A stretch of 64,000 nt of DNA from Heterobilharzia americana (lineage: Eukaryota > Platyhelminthes > Trematoda > Strigeidida > Schistosomatidae), in the NCBI GenBank assembly GCA_944470555.2, contig OX104130.1, forward strand, positions 67,151,160-67,215,159, given 5' to 3'. This document shows positions 1 to 11,019 of the stretch, piece by piece; within the stretch, counting starts at the first letter, position 1; each line of letters starts with the position of its first letter. The notes beneath the pieces are model-generated. The model was given only the letters and a program-made list of their open reading frames with translations, was not told the origin of the DNA and searched no databases. Both the position numbers and the translations under genes were made by a program.

Positions 1-186
1 TTCACTTTCTGTCCCCAGACTAGGAGTGGCTGCATACCAGTTTTTAATCATCATCTCATATCCGGAAGGCATGAAAAGCCTGCCAAACTTATAAAGGTTT
101 CTGATCAAAGCTTTCAAAAGATTCACCACTTTGTCACGGTCTTTGCCAAACTCGAAAATTTTATCTGGATGATCTAAGACAAGCAG
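1..186 (-). pseudogene. CR1-like non-LTR reverse transcriptase fragment
   Basis: Read on the minus strand there is an open frame from about 186 down to the window edge. It runs through GRYLLVLDHPDK, then IFEFGKDRDKVVNLLKAL, then FMPSGYEMMIKNWYAATPSL. The spacing resembles the RT stretch after the catalytic DD box in flatworm CR1-type LINEs, where a helix is followed by a F-A-P-S-K-C-K-V-L-like segment and a short linker. Here FAPSKCK has become FMPSGYE, so this is a decayed copy. The fragment is cut by the left edge and its 5' side is lost above about 186. Clade assignment is inference from motif spacing; family name unknown. Confidence 0.45.
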
Positions 187-1233
187 ATACCTTCCAGGGA
201 GTCAACCAATCACAGTGGAATCCAAGACACCTGAGGTCACGTCCATCAGTACATATACAACGAAGTTAAATGGTAGAGGTAAGAGAGGTCTTCTTGACGG
301 ACATCAACAGATGTAGTCTATTCAGAGGAAAACACCCTATAGGCTCCCTCGTAACTTCAAAAGCTTAAGTTGTTGGCCTTGATTGTTGTTACATGTTTGC
401 TCACTACTCTTCTCGCGGTTGGATACTGCCACGACACTTCTCGATAGGCAAGGTCGAATGTTGCTTGCGGGCTCAGAAGTATGTTGAGAGACGAGCGCCA
501 GTAAATATGCCTGTTCTCCATAACCTCCTGAATGGTGAAAATCCTATCGGTTCACTCTCGTTAAAGAGTAAAACTCGTCCGGTTTTCTCCGGTTTGCTAC
601 CATCGACCTACAGTTAGGCGTTGGCTAACTACAAACCCTAGAATCGTGGACACGATCTCGGCTAAACTTGTTGAGCTACACGGTTGTCACTAGATTGCTC
701 CCCTTTTATGCAAACTGGAATAGTCGGCAATGTAGACTAGACTGGTGAGAATATCTCTGACGTTTGAGGACCATCTTGCGCCTCCACTGATGTACTCAGT
801 AATGGATTATAGGTCTTAAATAATGAAGTGCGTTAATCTTTAATCGTGTTGTTGTACGACTAGTAACAGTCTATAAGTAGCTGGGGAAAATGTACTGCCA
901 TTCAGTGCACTACTAAAAATTTGTTCTTGTTATGCTATTTGAATCTGTAAGGCGAATAAAATTGATGAACCCCTGAAATGGGCTATTGGTTTGAAAATTA
1001 TAGGCAAACTTCACGGTCCACGCCGAAACTTCTCACAACCGTAGCACTAGTAAGACTTCCCATGAAGGCTATCCAGTGAGGATCACAGTTTGTAGTTTTC
1101 GGGAAAAAATGCTGTGAATAAACCAAGTATCCGGCTGAACAACCACAGCAACTGGACTCTGCTCAACCCATTCGGAGAACCTGTTGGCGAGCCTGAAAGC
1201 GAAACTGAAACGGAAGCAGTCTGCTGTTCAGGT
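187..1233. other. No recognisable gene
   Basis: Non-coding stretch between the RT fragment and the first LTR. The only open frame is a 74-codon one at 393-617 with no motif. The base composition at 400-720 is less AT-rich than the later spacers, which suggests old repeat sequence, but I cannot name it. Confidence 0.5.
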
Positions 1234-1665
1234 TGTAGGGATGCGTGTTACGATTCCGTAACGTTTGATCAACCCTACTTAACTTGATGTGCTCTAGTAC
1301 CTGCTTAACCAGTACTTTACCTAACGTGTAAGTGCCGATAACAAAACACAAATCAAAAGAACTGATATGCAATGTATTTGAAGGAGCTATGTATTTAAAG
1401 TAAATGTAAAAATAATGAATGAGAGAAAAGTTTAATCAACTTATCTGGCTTGTAAGGCTGAACTAGGGACTCGGAGTACGTGCGTGGTGATCAGCACAAT
1501 GGAGCGCAAAAATGGCGTCCAAGCCTGCTCGGATGCATGCTCGTTAAAACAAAACTTAAAACACCCTAAGCATCCGGAGGCAAGCTAGAGATTTATTTAG
1601 TTAATTTAATTTAAACTATTTATTTTAGCCTTAGTTATATTTTGGTGCCAGGAAGGTGCACTACA
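1234..1665 (-). repeat. 3' LTR of copy A
   Basis: 432-bp direct repeat matched by 6471-6902. Ends are short inverted repeats TGTAG...CTACA, as expected for LTRs. It differs from the partner LTR at about five sites (for example near 1252, 1288 and 1365), so it is not a brand-new insertion. Confidence 0.93.
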
Positions 1666-1720
1666 GGTTATCCCCCTCCTAGAAGGTTGTTGGGATACCG
1701 GCAACCTTCGATCCTAGGAG
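1666..1720 (-). promoter_or_regulatory. Polypurine tract with adjacent hairpin
   Basis: Immediately inside the 3' LTR the minus strand reads AGGAGGGGGATAACC, a purine run placed exactly where plus-strand DNA priming occurs. It is half of an inverted repeat at 1676-1720: arms CTCCTAG/CTAGGAG and AAGGTTG/CAACCTT around a short loop. The same arrangement occurs in copy B at 14111-14165. The PPT role follows from position; a role for the hairpin is inference. Confidence 0.75.
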
Positions 1721-2292
1721 GCGACTGCGAGGCGGACACGCAACACCTTTCCATATTGGTGATGGAGTAGGTGACGTGTGGGTCTCCGAAGCTAGTGCAA
1801 CTATGCACACCTACGAGGTAAGAGAACTTTGCGTCTAGACGCAACCCTTCTCGCAGTGGTGGAAGGTGACCCAAAGCCTCCGTCTACTTTTCCCTATTGC
1901 TTCTTAATCTACCGGGGAGTGTACAGGGGGAAATTGGTACAAAGAGAACCGAAGAACGATCCAAGTAGCATCGTCAGCGGCCAATTGTATCCAATTTTCA
2001 ACGCATTTTCTAGGTTCTGCAAGAAGAAAGAAATAGGACATTAGAGTGCTAAGAAAAGAAAAACCAAACAATTCGAAGTGGGAGTAGTACAGAAAAAAAT
2101 AATAATAACCAACCAAAAAGTTTTTGAAATTTAAATTGTATTTTGGTTTTTCCTTTTTTTTTTTTAAAAAAACTGTTTGCAAAGTAGTGAACAAGACTTG
2201 TGAAAACTTTAGATATGAAAACGCATTGATAGTGCGTGCCACGACAAAACAGTTGAAACTCCGAATTTACCAAGTGTGAAGTTTCGCTGGGG
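1721..2292 (-). other. 3' non-coding part of copy A
   Basis: Between the end of pol and the polypurine tract. It holds a T/A homopolymer stretch near 2150-2172 whose length differs from copy B. A 68-codon open frame on the sense strand (1668-1874) is also open in copy B, but the copies are so similar that this is weak evidence for a protein. Confidence 0.5.
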
Positions 2293-2676
2293 CTAATTAA
2301 CGAAATCGGCGTATCGTTTGGGCCAATGTACACGCCTCCCAGCACGTGTAGAGGGTACTGGATCAGTGCTACTAGACGTGGCTCTTTTAGAAGGTTCAGG
2401 GTACGCGCGACTAAACGAGTCTGTTTGGGAGTCTGGCGGCAAGGGTTTTTCTAGTTGTGTCGGTGTAGAGGAAGGTGGGTCGTCCTCTATATAAGCTGCC
2501 TTCAAACGATCGACACTTATAGAATCCTGCCGTCCAGATCTGTCAATGACGAAAAACTTTTCTTTCTTACTGAGAACCTTGAAAGGTCCGTCGTATGGTG
2601 GCTGTAAGGGTTTACGTACACCGTCACAACGCACAAAGACGTGAGTGCAATCTTGGAGTCTTTTATCCAACTGCAC
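2293..2676 (-). pseudogene. Integrase C-terminal part of pol, copy A
   Basis: The frame contains HVFVRCDGVRKPLQPPYDGPFKVL, shown here as HVFVRCD then PPYDGPFKVL, and VDRLKAAY. This is the SH3-like C-terminal domain of Gypsy integrases, with the P-Y-x-G-P-F/Y box. The tail is rich in Ser/Thr/Pro. It lies in another frame from the integrase core upstream, with the break at about 2680-2740, so it is the detached end of pol rather than a gene. The last 90 codons survive in copy B. Confidence 0.75.
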
Positions 2677-3335
2677 CCGTCTACACTGTATCCGTGTGGA
2701 TGGGGTTGGAGGCGACGCATGTGTAACTTAAGAGTTTGCGCATAGCCATGGATATCGGTAGGAGTTGGGTCACTACAATCTGAAGCGACCATCTCACCCG
2801 GCAAACGTAAGTTACTACCGTAAACTAACTCAGCAGGTGTACACTGTATATCCGTCTTGAGTGTAGAACGAATGCTGAGAAGAACCAACGGCAGAGACTC
2901 AGTCCATTTCATATTGTCGACTGCCATTAGTGCGCTCTTAAGGTGTCGGTGGAATCGCTCCACCAAACCATTGGAAGCTGGATGATATGCGGTAGTGCGG
3001 ATGCGTTTGCATCCCAACAGATTCATCAGCTTCTGGAAGGTAGCGGATTCGAACTGTTGGCCTCTGTCGGTTGTCACGGTGGAAGGGCATCCAAACTGTG
3101 AAACCCATCCTTCGACGAAGACCCGACTTACTGTTTCGGCAGTAATGTTAGACAATGGGATGGCTAACGGCCAGCGAGTAAACCTATCGACACATGTCAG
3201 TAGGTAACTATATCCATCGGAGGGTGGAAGTGGGCCGACAATGTCTAAGTGGACATGAGCGAATCGTGAGTCCGGTTTGGCGAAAGTTCCAAGTGGTGGG
3301 ATGTTGTGACGATTCACCTTGGAACGTTGGCACAT
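2517..3335 (-). pseudogene. Integrase catalytic core, copy A
   Basis: DDE-type retroviral-like integrase core: first Asp in HLDIVGPLP, second Asp in TTDRGQQFES, Glu in SNGLVERFHR, with D-to-E spacing typical of the D,D(35)E family. It would join element cDNA to host DNA in the nucleus. The frame starts inside the N-terminal zinc finger, where the two Cys codons of the C-x-x-C pair overlap (about a 7-bp loss), and it goes out of frame again near 2680-2740. The core is absent from copy B. Confidence 0.85.
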
Positions 3336-5449
3336 GACCGTGTCCAGTTTCGAACATCACGGTTAATACCAGGCCAAACAAACCTAGCAGATATGAGTTT
3401 GTCAGTGGCACGGATGCCAGGATGTGAAAGATTGTGCAAAGCATCAAAAACATGCTTACGCAAGGGTAAAGGAACAACCGGTCTGGGTGTGCCTGTGGAG
3501 GTGTCGCACAATATTGACACTTCACTGTTCAGGAGCGGTAAACGCTGTATCTTCAGAGAGGATGAGTGTTGAAGTTTTTCAATCTCCTCGTCTGAATCCT
3601 GAAGTTCGGCAATCTTCCGTAAGTCGACTGCTCGAGGCAAAGTAGTGGTGCAAACGCGAGACAGTGCGTCCGCGACAGGGTTATTCGCACCAGAAATATG
3701 ACGGATGTCCGACGTGAATTGCGAAATATAATCTAGGTGACGTAATTCACGCGGTGAATATCTGTCAGTAGTGGTGTGTAAGGCATACGTCAGAGGTTTA
3801 TGGTCGGTAAAGATGATGAAGTCACGACCTTCCACAAAATGACGAAAATGTTTCACTGAGGCATATATGGCGAGCAGTTCCCTGCCAAAAGTGCTGTACC
3901 GCATTTCGCAGGTGGATAACTTCCGGGAGAAGAATGCAACTGGGATCCAAGTGTGATCCGAAAGTTGTTGCAACACAGCTCCAATGGCCGTGTTAGAGGC
4001 GTCAACCGCAATGCTAAGAGGTAGGTTTACGTCTTGATGCACCAGCATCGTGGCGTCTGCTATTGCGGTTTTGATCTTGCGAAATGCTTCTAGTGCCTCA
4101 GGAGTCAAGCTGAAAGTTTTACATTTACTTTTCAGCAGGTCGGTCAGTGCAGTCAAAATGTGCGCACATTGGGGAACGAAGCGACGATAATAGCTCACCA
4201 TACCCAGAAACACACGCAGAGCTTTAAGTGACGCTGGGACTGGGAAGTCTTGGATCGCCTGTACCTTTTCAGGTAGTGGGCGAATGCCTTGCTCGTCGAT
4301 AACGTGTCCCAAAAATTTTAGTGAACGAACGCCAATCTGGCATTTGGCCAGGTTGACTGTCATCGAATGCTCTGACAGTCTGGCGAAAACCTGTTTCAAG
4401 TGGTTAAAATGAGTGTCTTCGTCTGGACTAGCGATTAGTATATCGTCTAGGTAGGCATAGGCGAAGTCGAGTCCACGTAAAACATCGTGAATAAAACGTT
4501 GGAAGGTTTGTGCTGCATTGCGAAGACCAAAAGGCATACGGAGGAACTCAAAAAGACCAAACGGTGTAATGACGGCTGTCTTGGGAACATCATCAGGATG
4601 AACCGGGATCTGATGATATGCACGCGTCAAGTCAAGCTTACTGAAGATAACCGAGCCTTTTAAAGATGCAGTCAAGTCGTGAATGTGAGGGACTGGGTAA
4701 CGATCTGGAATCGTTTTAGCGTTGAGCCTTCGGTAGTCACCACAAGGCCTCCAGTCCATGCCATTGTTCTTGGGTACCACATGCAAGGGTGAAGACCATG
4801 GACTGTTGGATGGTCTGATTATTCCCATTTCAAGCATGTGTTCGAACTCGGCTTTTACAGCACGCAGTTTCTCCGGGGATAATCGCCGTGGTTTCGCAAA
4901 CACTGGCGGGCCAGTCGTCGTTATGTGATGAGAAACGTTCGAAGTCACACAAGGGACACAACGACTTGGCTTAAAGACATCCGGAAAGGACTGAATGATA
5001 GACGCGTAGGGACTAGAAGCGTCCGTCGTGCAGTACACGGGACTGAGGGGCGGCGTCTTTGTGACTATACCGGAAACAGAGAGTGTTGTGGTAGAATCTA
5101 TCAACTTATGCTTGCCAGCATCTACCAGCAGCTGATAGTGCTGCAAGAGATCCATACCAATAATACCGGTGGTCACATCTGCCACTATGAAAACCCAACG
5201 AAAGGGACGACGCAATCCAAGGTTGAGATCGAGGAATCTCCGACCATAGGTTGTGATGGGCGAACCGTTGGCGGCACGAAGTTGCAGAGACATTGGCCGC
5301 AGACGCTCTTCCTTCGTAGGTGGGATGACGCTAGCTTCTGCCCCAGTGTCAACTAGGAAGCGTATCCCAGAATGTCGATCAGTGACGAAGAAGAGGCGAC
5401 ATGGAAGTGGCTCGCCAGCGACGTTAGTCGCCGTCACGTGCTGGCTCAC
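3314..5449 (-). pseudogene. Pol: protease, reverse transcriptase, RNase H, start of integrase (copy A)
   Basis: A 711-codon frame. The protease active site is [13 protein letters not shown] (residues about 31-43). The RT palm has [12 protein letters not shown], the [11 protein letters not shown] box and the catalytic [10 protein letters not shown]. RNase H follows with [14 protein letters not shown] and [11 protein letters not shown]. The end enters the integrase zinc finger ([14 protein letters not shown]...). These enzymes process the polyprotein and copy element RNA into DNA. The frame begins with GTG at 5447-5449, in the -1 frame relative to the gag end, overlapping it by four bases, so expression probably used frameshifting. 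The PR-RT-RH part is uninterrupted, but it stops by frameshift in the zinc finger, so the full polyprotein is not encoded. Confidence 0.9.
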
Positions 5450-5670
5450 ACGTTTCCCGCCTGGTTAGCCTCGAAGGTGCAAGGTCGAGTGCACCTTTTG
5501 GCATTGGCACCATAACGTTTATGGTACCAGCACAACCTGGGTTGTGATTGTCGCGATTTGGAACGTCTGCTACCGGTACGGGAGGCAGACCTGTTGCGCG
5601 AGCGAGACGTGCGACCTTTAAGCACTACCAGACCGCATTTCGTTCCTGATGCTGCACAACTCTCATACAA
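5446..5670 (-). pseudogene. Gag C-terminal part with CHCC knuckle, copy A
   Basis: The frame includes a basic Arg/Ser stretch ([17 protein letters not shown]) followed by [18 protein letters not shown], a zinc-knuckle variant with Cys, His, Cys, Cys ligands instead of the usual C-C-H-C. This nucleocapsid part binds element RNA. It is out of frame with the N-terminal part at 5685-6284 because of indels near 5625-5740. Copy B has it fused in one frame. Confidence 0.8.
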
Positions 5671-5684
5671 TTTCGAGATGTGAG

Positions 5685-6284
5685 CTATAACATCGAAACT
5701 TGTTGGCTCAACAGCCGAGGAGGATGTGGGTTTTTGGACGAATCCGTGGCAGTAGACAGTGCAGCTGAGATACTAGTGTTGGGTTTCGTAGCATCCACAG
5801 CTCTGTCAGCCGCTTCCGCCAGCTCTATTAAGGGACACTTATGGAAGGGTGCGAGGATCCCTTGAACCGACTGTGGTAACCTCTGTAACCACAGTTGCTT
5901 GAGAAATGCTTCATCAATGTTGAAGTCAGCAATCAGCTGCTTCATCTGACGAAGCAGTTGCGTCGGCTTACGATCACCCAGATGCACATCCCTGAAAAGT
6001 TCTTGCACTTTCTGCTGGTCAGTAAGTGCAACACGTTTGATGAGGGCGGTTTTGAGGCGATCGTAAAGATTCGGTGCTGGGTCATCTAGCACATCTGAGA
6101 CGTCTTCGATCACATTTTCCGGTAAGCTGACGATGACTAAGTTGGACTTAGTTTCTTGTGATTGAATGTGTCTCAAGGCAAACTGAGCTTCCACATGGGA
6201 GAACCATGCAGATGGTCTGTGGGCCCAGAAGGTGGGAAGCTGGAGGGTTACGGCCATCTGCGCAGTCGAGTCGTTATCCGCCAT
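5685..6284 (-). pseudogene. Gag N-terminal part, copy A
   Basis: 199 codons beginning [20 protein letters not shown]. It matches the first ~185 residues of the intact 279-residue Gag of copy B. The segment [18 protein letters not shown] and [18 protein letters not shown] are typical of the capsid region of CsRn1-like Gag. It departs from the copy B frame around residue 185 (near 5727), where small insertions and deletions divert it into a short unrelated end. Confidence 0.8.
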
Positions 6285-6470
6285 TGATCAGGGAATTAAC
6301 GAGGCACGATGATGATAATAAAAAAATTACAATGCAAAAATAACCAATGAGGAGTGCAATAAAATAAAAAAAACGCTAGACGTGCCAAAAACAAAAATAG
6401 GCCAGACAAATCAACGCAAGAGAACAAAGGTACTAGACAAAGTAAGAAGTGATACTCGGGCTCACCAATT
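6285..6470 (-). promoter_or_regulatory. Leader and primer-binding site of copy A
   Basis: Non-coding leader between the 5' LTR and the gag ATG. Two bases inside the LTR the sense strand reads TTGGTGAGCCCGAGTA, i.e. TGG followed by sequence complementary to a tRNA 3' end. CsRn1-like elements are known for tRNA-Trp priming and the first ten bases are close to that pattern, but I did not align it to a schistosome tRNA set. Confidence 0.6.
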
Positions 6471-6902
6471 TGTAGGGATGCGTGTTACAATTCCGTAACG
6501 TTTGATCAACCCTACTTAATTTGATGTGCTCTAGTACCTGCTTAACCAGTACTTTACCTAACGTGTAAGTGCCGATAACAAAACACAAATCAAAAGAACT
6601 GATACGCAATGTATTTGAAGGAGCTATGTATTTAAAGTAAATGTAAAAATAATGAATGAGGGAAAAGTTTAATCAACTTATCTGGCTTGTAAGGCTGAAC
6701 TAGGGACTCGGAGTACGTGCGTGGTGATCAGCACAATGGAGCGCAAAAATGGCGTCCAAGCCTGCTCGGATGCATGCTCGTTAAAACAAAACTTAAAACA
6801 CCCTAAGCATCCGGAGGCAAGCTAGAGATTTATTTAGTTAATTTAATTTAAACTATTTACTTTAGCCTTAGTTATATTTTGGTGCCAGGAAGGTGCACTA
6901 CA
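6471..6902 (-). repeat. 5' LTR of copy A
   Basis: 432 bp, partner of 1234-1665, same TGTAG...CTACA ends. In the sense orientation it should carry promoter and poly(A) signals. AATAAA-like runs lie near 6830-6862 on the minus strand, but I cannot assign promoter and polyadenylation functions separately. Confidence 0.92.
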
Positions 6903-7229
6903 AGATCATTGTAATGTCAGATAGTGAAGAATGTTTATAGATCAGGATGAAGATTAGAGGACTGTTGTTTCGTCTTAGCTGAATGTCTCCATCGTAGAGC
7001 CTTCGTTGTCATTGTGAACAACACTATCATTACTAACTTCAAGAAGAAGTGGGCTTTGGGATTTTCTTCATAAGAGACTAATTAGCTAGTTCTGATGACC
7101 ATGTTTGTGATTGACGGCTTCTGCTTAAATCTTGTCACTGTTTTCATACTTGTTCCCTCTGGCTGTCAATTCTGTTTCCTACTAGTTGACACACTTGGTC
7201 ACTATCAGTGTGTTTGTTGATTGCTGACT
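6903..7229. other. No recognisable gene
   Basis: Short spacer between LTR copy A and the Penelope-like remnant. I see no motif in it. Confidence 0.5.
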
Positions 7230-7960
7230 GACCAGATTGCTGCACTTCTAAAAACCCTTTGGCATTCTTTGTTTATCTCCTACCCAGGACTTCCACACTT
7301 TCTCAATCGAATCCATGTCCACTGTTGTCTGTATGTATTGATGTGTGCAAAGATATGTCATGACGTTTCACTGCTGGCCGATGTTCATGTAGACGGATAT
7401 GAAGACGGCGATCACTCTGATGTGGCGTTTTTCGCAGTTTCTGCAGTTTATTTCGTAAATAACACTCGGCTGGTTTTCTTTCGCTACTGTATCTTTTGGC
7501 CTGCATTATACACATCGAAGGTATTTTGCAGGGTTGTGAGCAATAGCAATTTCAAAAGACTTTAGTAATCTAGTTACGATCTCGGCTACATTTTTGATGT
7601 GAAGTAAGACAGTCTGTTTGTTGGTTTTCAAGCGTGAATTTTTGGCTGATGACGAATGAGGCAAATTTCTTTTGATGAAGTTATGCGGATAGCCGTTCTT
7701 CGGGGACACAGTTACTGGCAAATTTTCTTCCTTTCTGTGTAAGGTTGACGTACTACAATGCATTTTGCCTTTTGAACAGTGTTTTTGTGCTAGTGATTTT
7801 GTGTGTTGTTGCATTGTTGTTAGCGTGGTTGGGGATTTGAACTGTACTGGCTGGTCTCCTGAACCTTTTAGTTTCTAGTTTTCCAGAATCCCTCCTAGTA
7901 TCGGATCGTCTAAAAGTACAAGTTTATTGTTCAGCTTCTCTTCATTACTAACTGAGTTTT
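7230..7960 (-). pseudogene. Penelope-like element remnant: RT C-terminus and GIY-YIG region
   Basis: Read on the minus strand, 7506-7814 carries NGYPHNFIKRNL and HIKNVAEIVTRLLKSFEI, the 'thumb' region after the RT core of Penelope-like elements. A shifted frame then gives RPKDTVAKENQPSVIYEINC with RNCEK after it, and another gives RRLHIRLHEHRPAVKRHD...HTDNSGHGFD. These match the linker, the paired Cys and the GIY-YIG nuclease region with its conserved R-x-x-E-H and H-x-F-D. Upstream, KLNNKLVLLDDPI-like sequence at about 7900 fits the RT segment before the thumb. There are at least two frameshifts, so it is dead. Its linker differs from the copy at 12351, so it is another lineage. Confidence 0.75.
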
Positions 7961-10900
7961 CATTCCAGTTCTCGGTTCACCTCCATGTTTCAGGCTGGTC
8001 TTCAGATCTATGAAGGTTCCAACACAACCTGTTTGGTCGATCTTTCGTTGGACTACTCATTCACATAAACACGAACACTCCTGCCAGAGTATTTTACTAA
8101 CACCCCCTTAAACCGATCAGTGCTATCCCAGAACTCTCCCAACTATCAGGCTTCAGTGAATGTACACTATGCGGGTAATCTTTTTGTTGACCCTGCTCAC
8201 CTCTTCACGCGCAGAAGTGCGTAGGATGCGTCGTGCTGAAGTTTATATAACCTTACTGACTTAAGTGCAGCTCACTTTCCCAAAAAGACATTCCTCTAAG
8301 AATCCAGGCCTACGAGCCAATAATAAGGAAGTACATTCACAGTGGTGTCTCCCTACGGGCTACTGATATACAGTCAAGTCTAGGGCTGAGAGCATCGGCA
8401 TTCTGGACCAAATATCGCTCGCCTTCCCGGGGCAAACTGCACCCATTCTCTTGGGATTGCTTCAACAACAGTGACCATTGTAATTAGGAGGGTGGATTCA
8501 TCCCACCCTTCAATCACGCTTCTACCAATGTGCCACGCAGAATGCTGTTGACTTATAGAGCTTTCTGTACTTTGGAGACGCACACATATAGATCCTATCG
8601 ACGGCGGTTTTCGCCGCGTAAACCTGACTGTGTGTTGGCTGATATTCTTGCAGAGCTAGGAGGAGGTTCCCCTATGTGCGCAATTGATCTTGACTCGTAA
8701 TTCGCGGTGCACACATTGTGCCTGGATTTCACATTAACGTGTAACCGTGCCGTGTACAGCCTCTTCACGATTGCAGTGGACCTAAAGAAGTGTCAAGTAA
8801 ACCAAAATATCAAGTTAGGTATAGTCAACTAAAATAGATACAATGATGAGCAAATATGAAAAGTTATGCATTACAATAAAAAATAATAACACCAGTATTA
8901 TGTGCAATAATTGGTTACTTGAATGTTATCTCTTCTGCACTGTCCACTGTAGTTTAGTATACTCTAACGTTAGTTCAGTAGGCGATGCTTAGTAGCACTC
9001 TAGAGTCGACGGTGATTGGCCTGATTGTCGTGGTATTTGAGAGTAAAATGAGAGGTCCTGCAAATCCAAGGATAACCAAAGGGTATTCACGTCAGACAGT
9101 AGTCGACGGGGACAGAAGTCGGACTGGATAGAAGAAAACTATATTTCCCCGTTCAAAAGCAAAAGAAAAGTAAGGTAACAGGCTACAACCAGAATTTCAA
9201 CTTTCAAGTTGTATAGATAAACAACATTCACTTTTACAAGTATTAGGGAGAATGTGCAAAATGTGTAACAGGCGGTAAAAAGGAAACACTATTTTTAATT
9301 TAAGTGGTTTATGGGTAACTTCATGCGGTCTCCACAAGTTGACGCCCTAGCACGTAACTATGGTGCGCATCTAGAGAGGCATAGTTATTTTAATCTTGAC
9401 ACAAAGCTAAAGAATGTTGCCAAGCTGTGCATTGTATGTGATGTTAGGTATTTGGCTTTGGACGGTGGAACTTCCTGACCTAGATGCTATTACTAATAGC
9501 TTATTAGATTGGAATTCTCTTGTCCCGAACTTTGTTCATTATTGATAACAACAGTAGGAAAGCAAATTTCAGTTGACCAGTTTACAACAATCTAGTTTGT
9601 GGATAATTTGATTCATGAACTTGGAATGTCTTAAGAAGTAATAGGTGCTCCAGATTACTGTTTCATGTTAGACTGAATTTTCTCATCAGTGGTCATCGTG
9701 TGTTCCAAATTGATTGTATTATCAGCCGTCCATTTCCATTGGCAAGTACATTATCACTAATTCAAGAAATCGGAACCCAACGGGTCACGTTTCTTCGGAT
9801 TTATTTATTTCATGATGTGATCTGACTATCATTTGATGATGTCAGTGGGTGTCCATCACTTCTTCTGGGTTTGTCAATATATATATATATATCATGACTT
9901 CACGTTCAAAATTACTAGATTTTCGTTCCAAAATAAGCGTTTTATCATAAATTAAACAGTATTTCTCAATATGGACGTATTCCATCTATCCAGTGCCTTT
10001 TGTTTTCACTGATTTTGTCGCTGATATCGACCTATAATTCGACTCATTTTCAGGTTGATTAACCCACAGTCTAAGCCTACATGAATAAGTTCTTATTTGA
10101 AATAACCTCTATATTCACAAACATGATTGTGGTGCTACTTTTTTCTGCCCCGTCTAACTTAATTCAGATATCTTTGAAAATATTCTATGTACCAATATCC
10201 CATTAGTATTGTTTGTATGCACTGGATATTGAACAACCCAATTAAACGAATCTCTTAAAATCTTGTGACGTGTCTGCTTACTTGCCTGTTTCTGTTATGT
10301 CTCTTTTTGACACCAGTCGGCTAGGATAAGACCCATAATATTCTCATCGAACAGAGGTGATATCGATCCGCCTTATCTATATTCAAACTGGAACTAATTT
10401 GAGATTATTACCGTCTTGCATTGATGGCACAAAACTACGATACTGTCTAATTGAATGACCTAATATACCAACAGTAATTGAAAAGGAGTGATTTTCACAA
10501 CTCATTTACTAACAGTTGTATAACAAAGGTGGTTTTTTTTCCTCACTACTCTGACTTCCTTAGTAAACAGATGAATAACTGATACTAATGTGGAAAAAAT
10601 GTTGTTCCAGTTTGGTTGTTTTGTTTTTCATAACCAATTGTTTATAAATGGCCTAATTATCATCCCTTACCTTTTTATAAACAAATTTATTTATTTATTT
10701 ACTCTCTTAATCTATTTAGTTATTTCTCTTTTAATCTTTGGAAAAATAGTGCTTAAGTCAATACAGGAAGAGTTTGAAATTTCCACTGTACTTTGGTTCT
10801 TTTTCCTGCATAGTGTTATCCCTATAGCGATTTATTTCCGGCCTGATTTTTTGACTTCATTATCTGTTATTATTGCTATTAGTATTATTATCTGTGATAG

Positions 10901-10978
10901 TAGTATTTGTAGTAGTGCTGTCCTCATTGTTATAAATGAAAAGGTCCAGAGATTTATGACTTGTTGATATAACTTTCA

Positions 10979-10985
<7 letters not shown>

Positions 10986-11018
<33 letters not shown>
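10986..11018. repeat. (TG)n microsatellite
   Basis: Uninterrupted TG dinucleotide run of about 16 units. Confidence 0.97.

Positions 11019-11019
<1 letters not shown>

Larger units (their letters stand above)
1234..6902 (-). mobile_element. Ty3/Gypsy LTR retrotransposon copy A (CsRn1-like), full structure, decayed
   Basis: A 5,669-bp element read on the minus strand: 5' LTR 6471-6902, tRNA-type primer site beside it, gag, pol (protease, RT, RNase H, integrase), polypurine tract, 3' LTR 1234-1665. Domain order PR-RT-RH-INT marks Ty3/Gypsy, and the Gag knuckle of C-H-C-C type marks the CsRn1-like group. The two LTRs differ at about five positions in 432. Four-base flanks are AGGT on the left and AGAT on the right, so the target duplication is imperfect. 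Gag is split by small indels and pol by at least two frameshifts, so this copy cannot make a complete polyprotein. It is the more complete copy because it keeps the integrase region lost in copy B. Confidence 0.93.

Noticed and set aside
1668..1874. 68-codon frame as an extra element gene (also 14113-14319)
   Set aside because: Open in both copies, but those are too similar for this to mean conservation, and it overlaps the polypurine hairpin.
4925..5356. 143-codon plus-strand frame, repeated at 16336-16767
   Set aside because: Antisense shadow of the protease/RT part of pol, present in both copies only because the copies are nearly identical.
10590..10967. 125-codon frame that looks like a membrane protein
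   Set aside because: Hydrophobic because of T-rich codons in AT-rich DNA; no domain, no conserved pattern.
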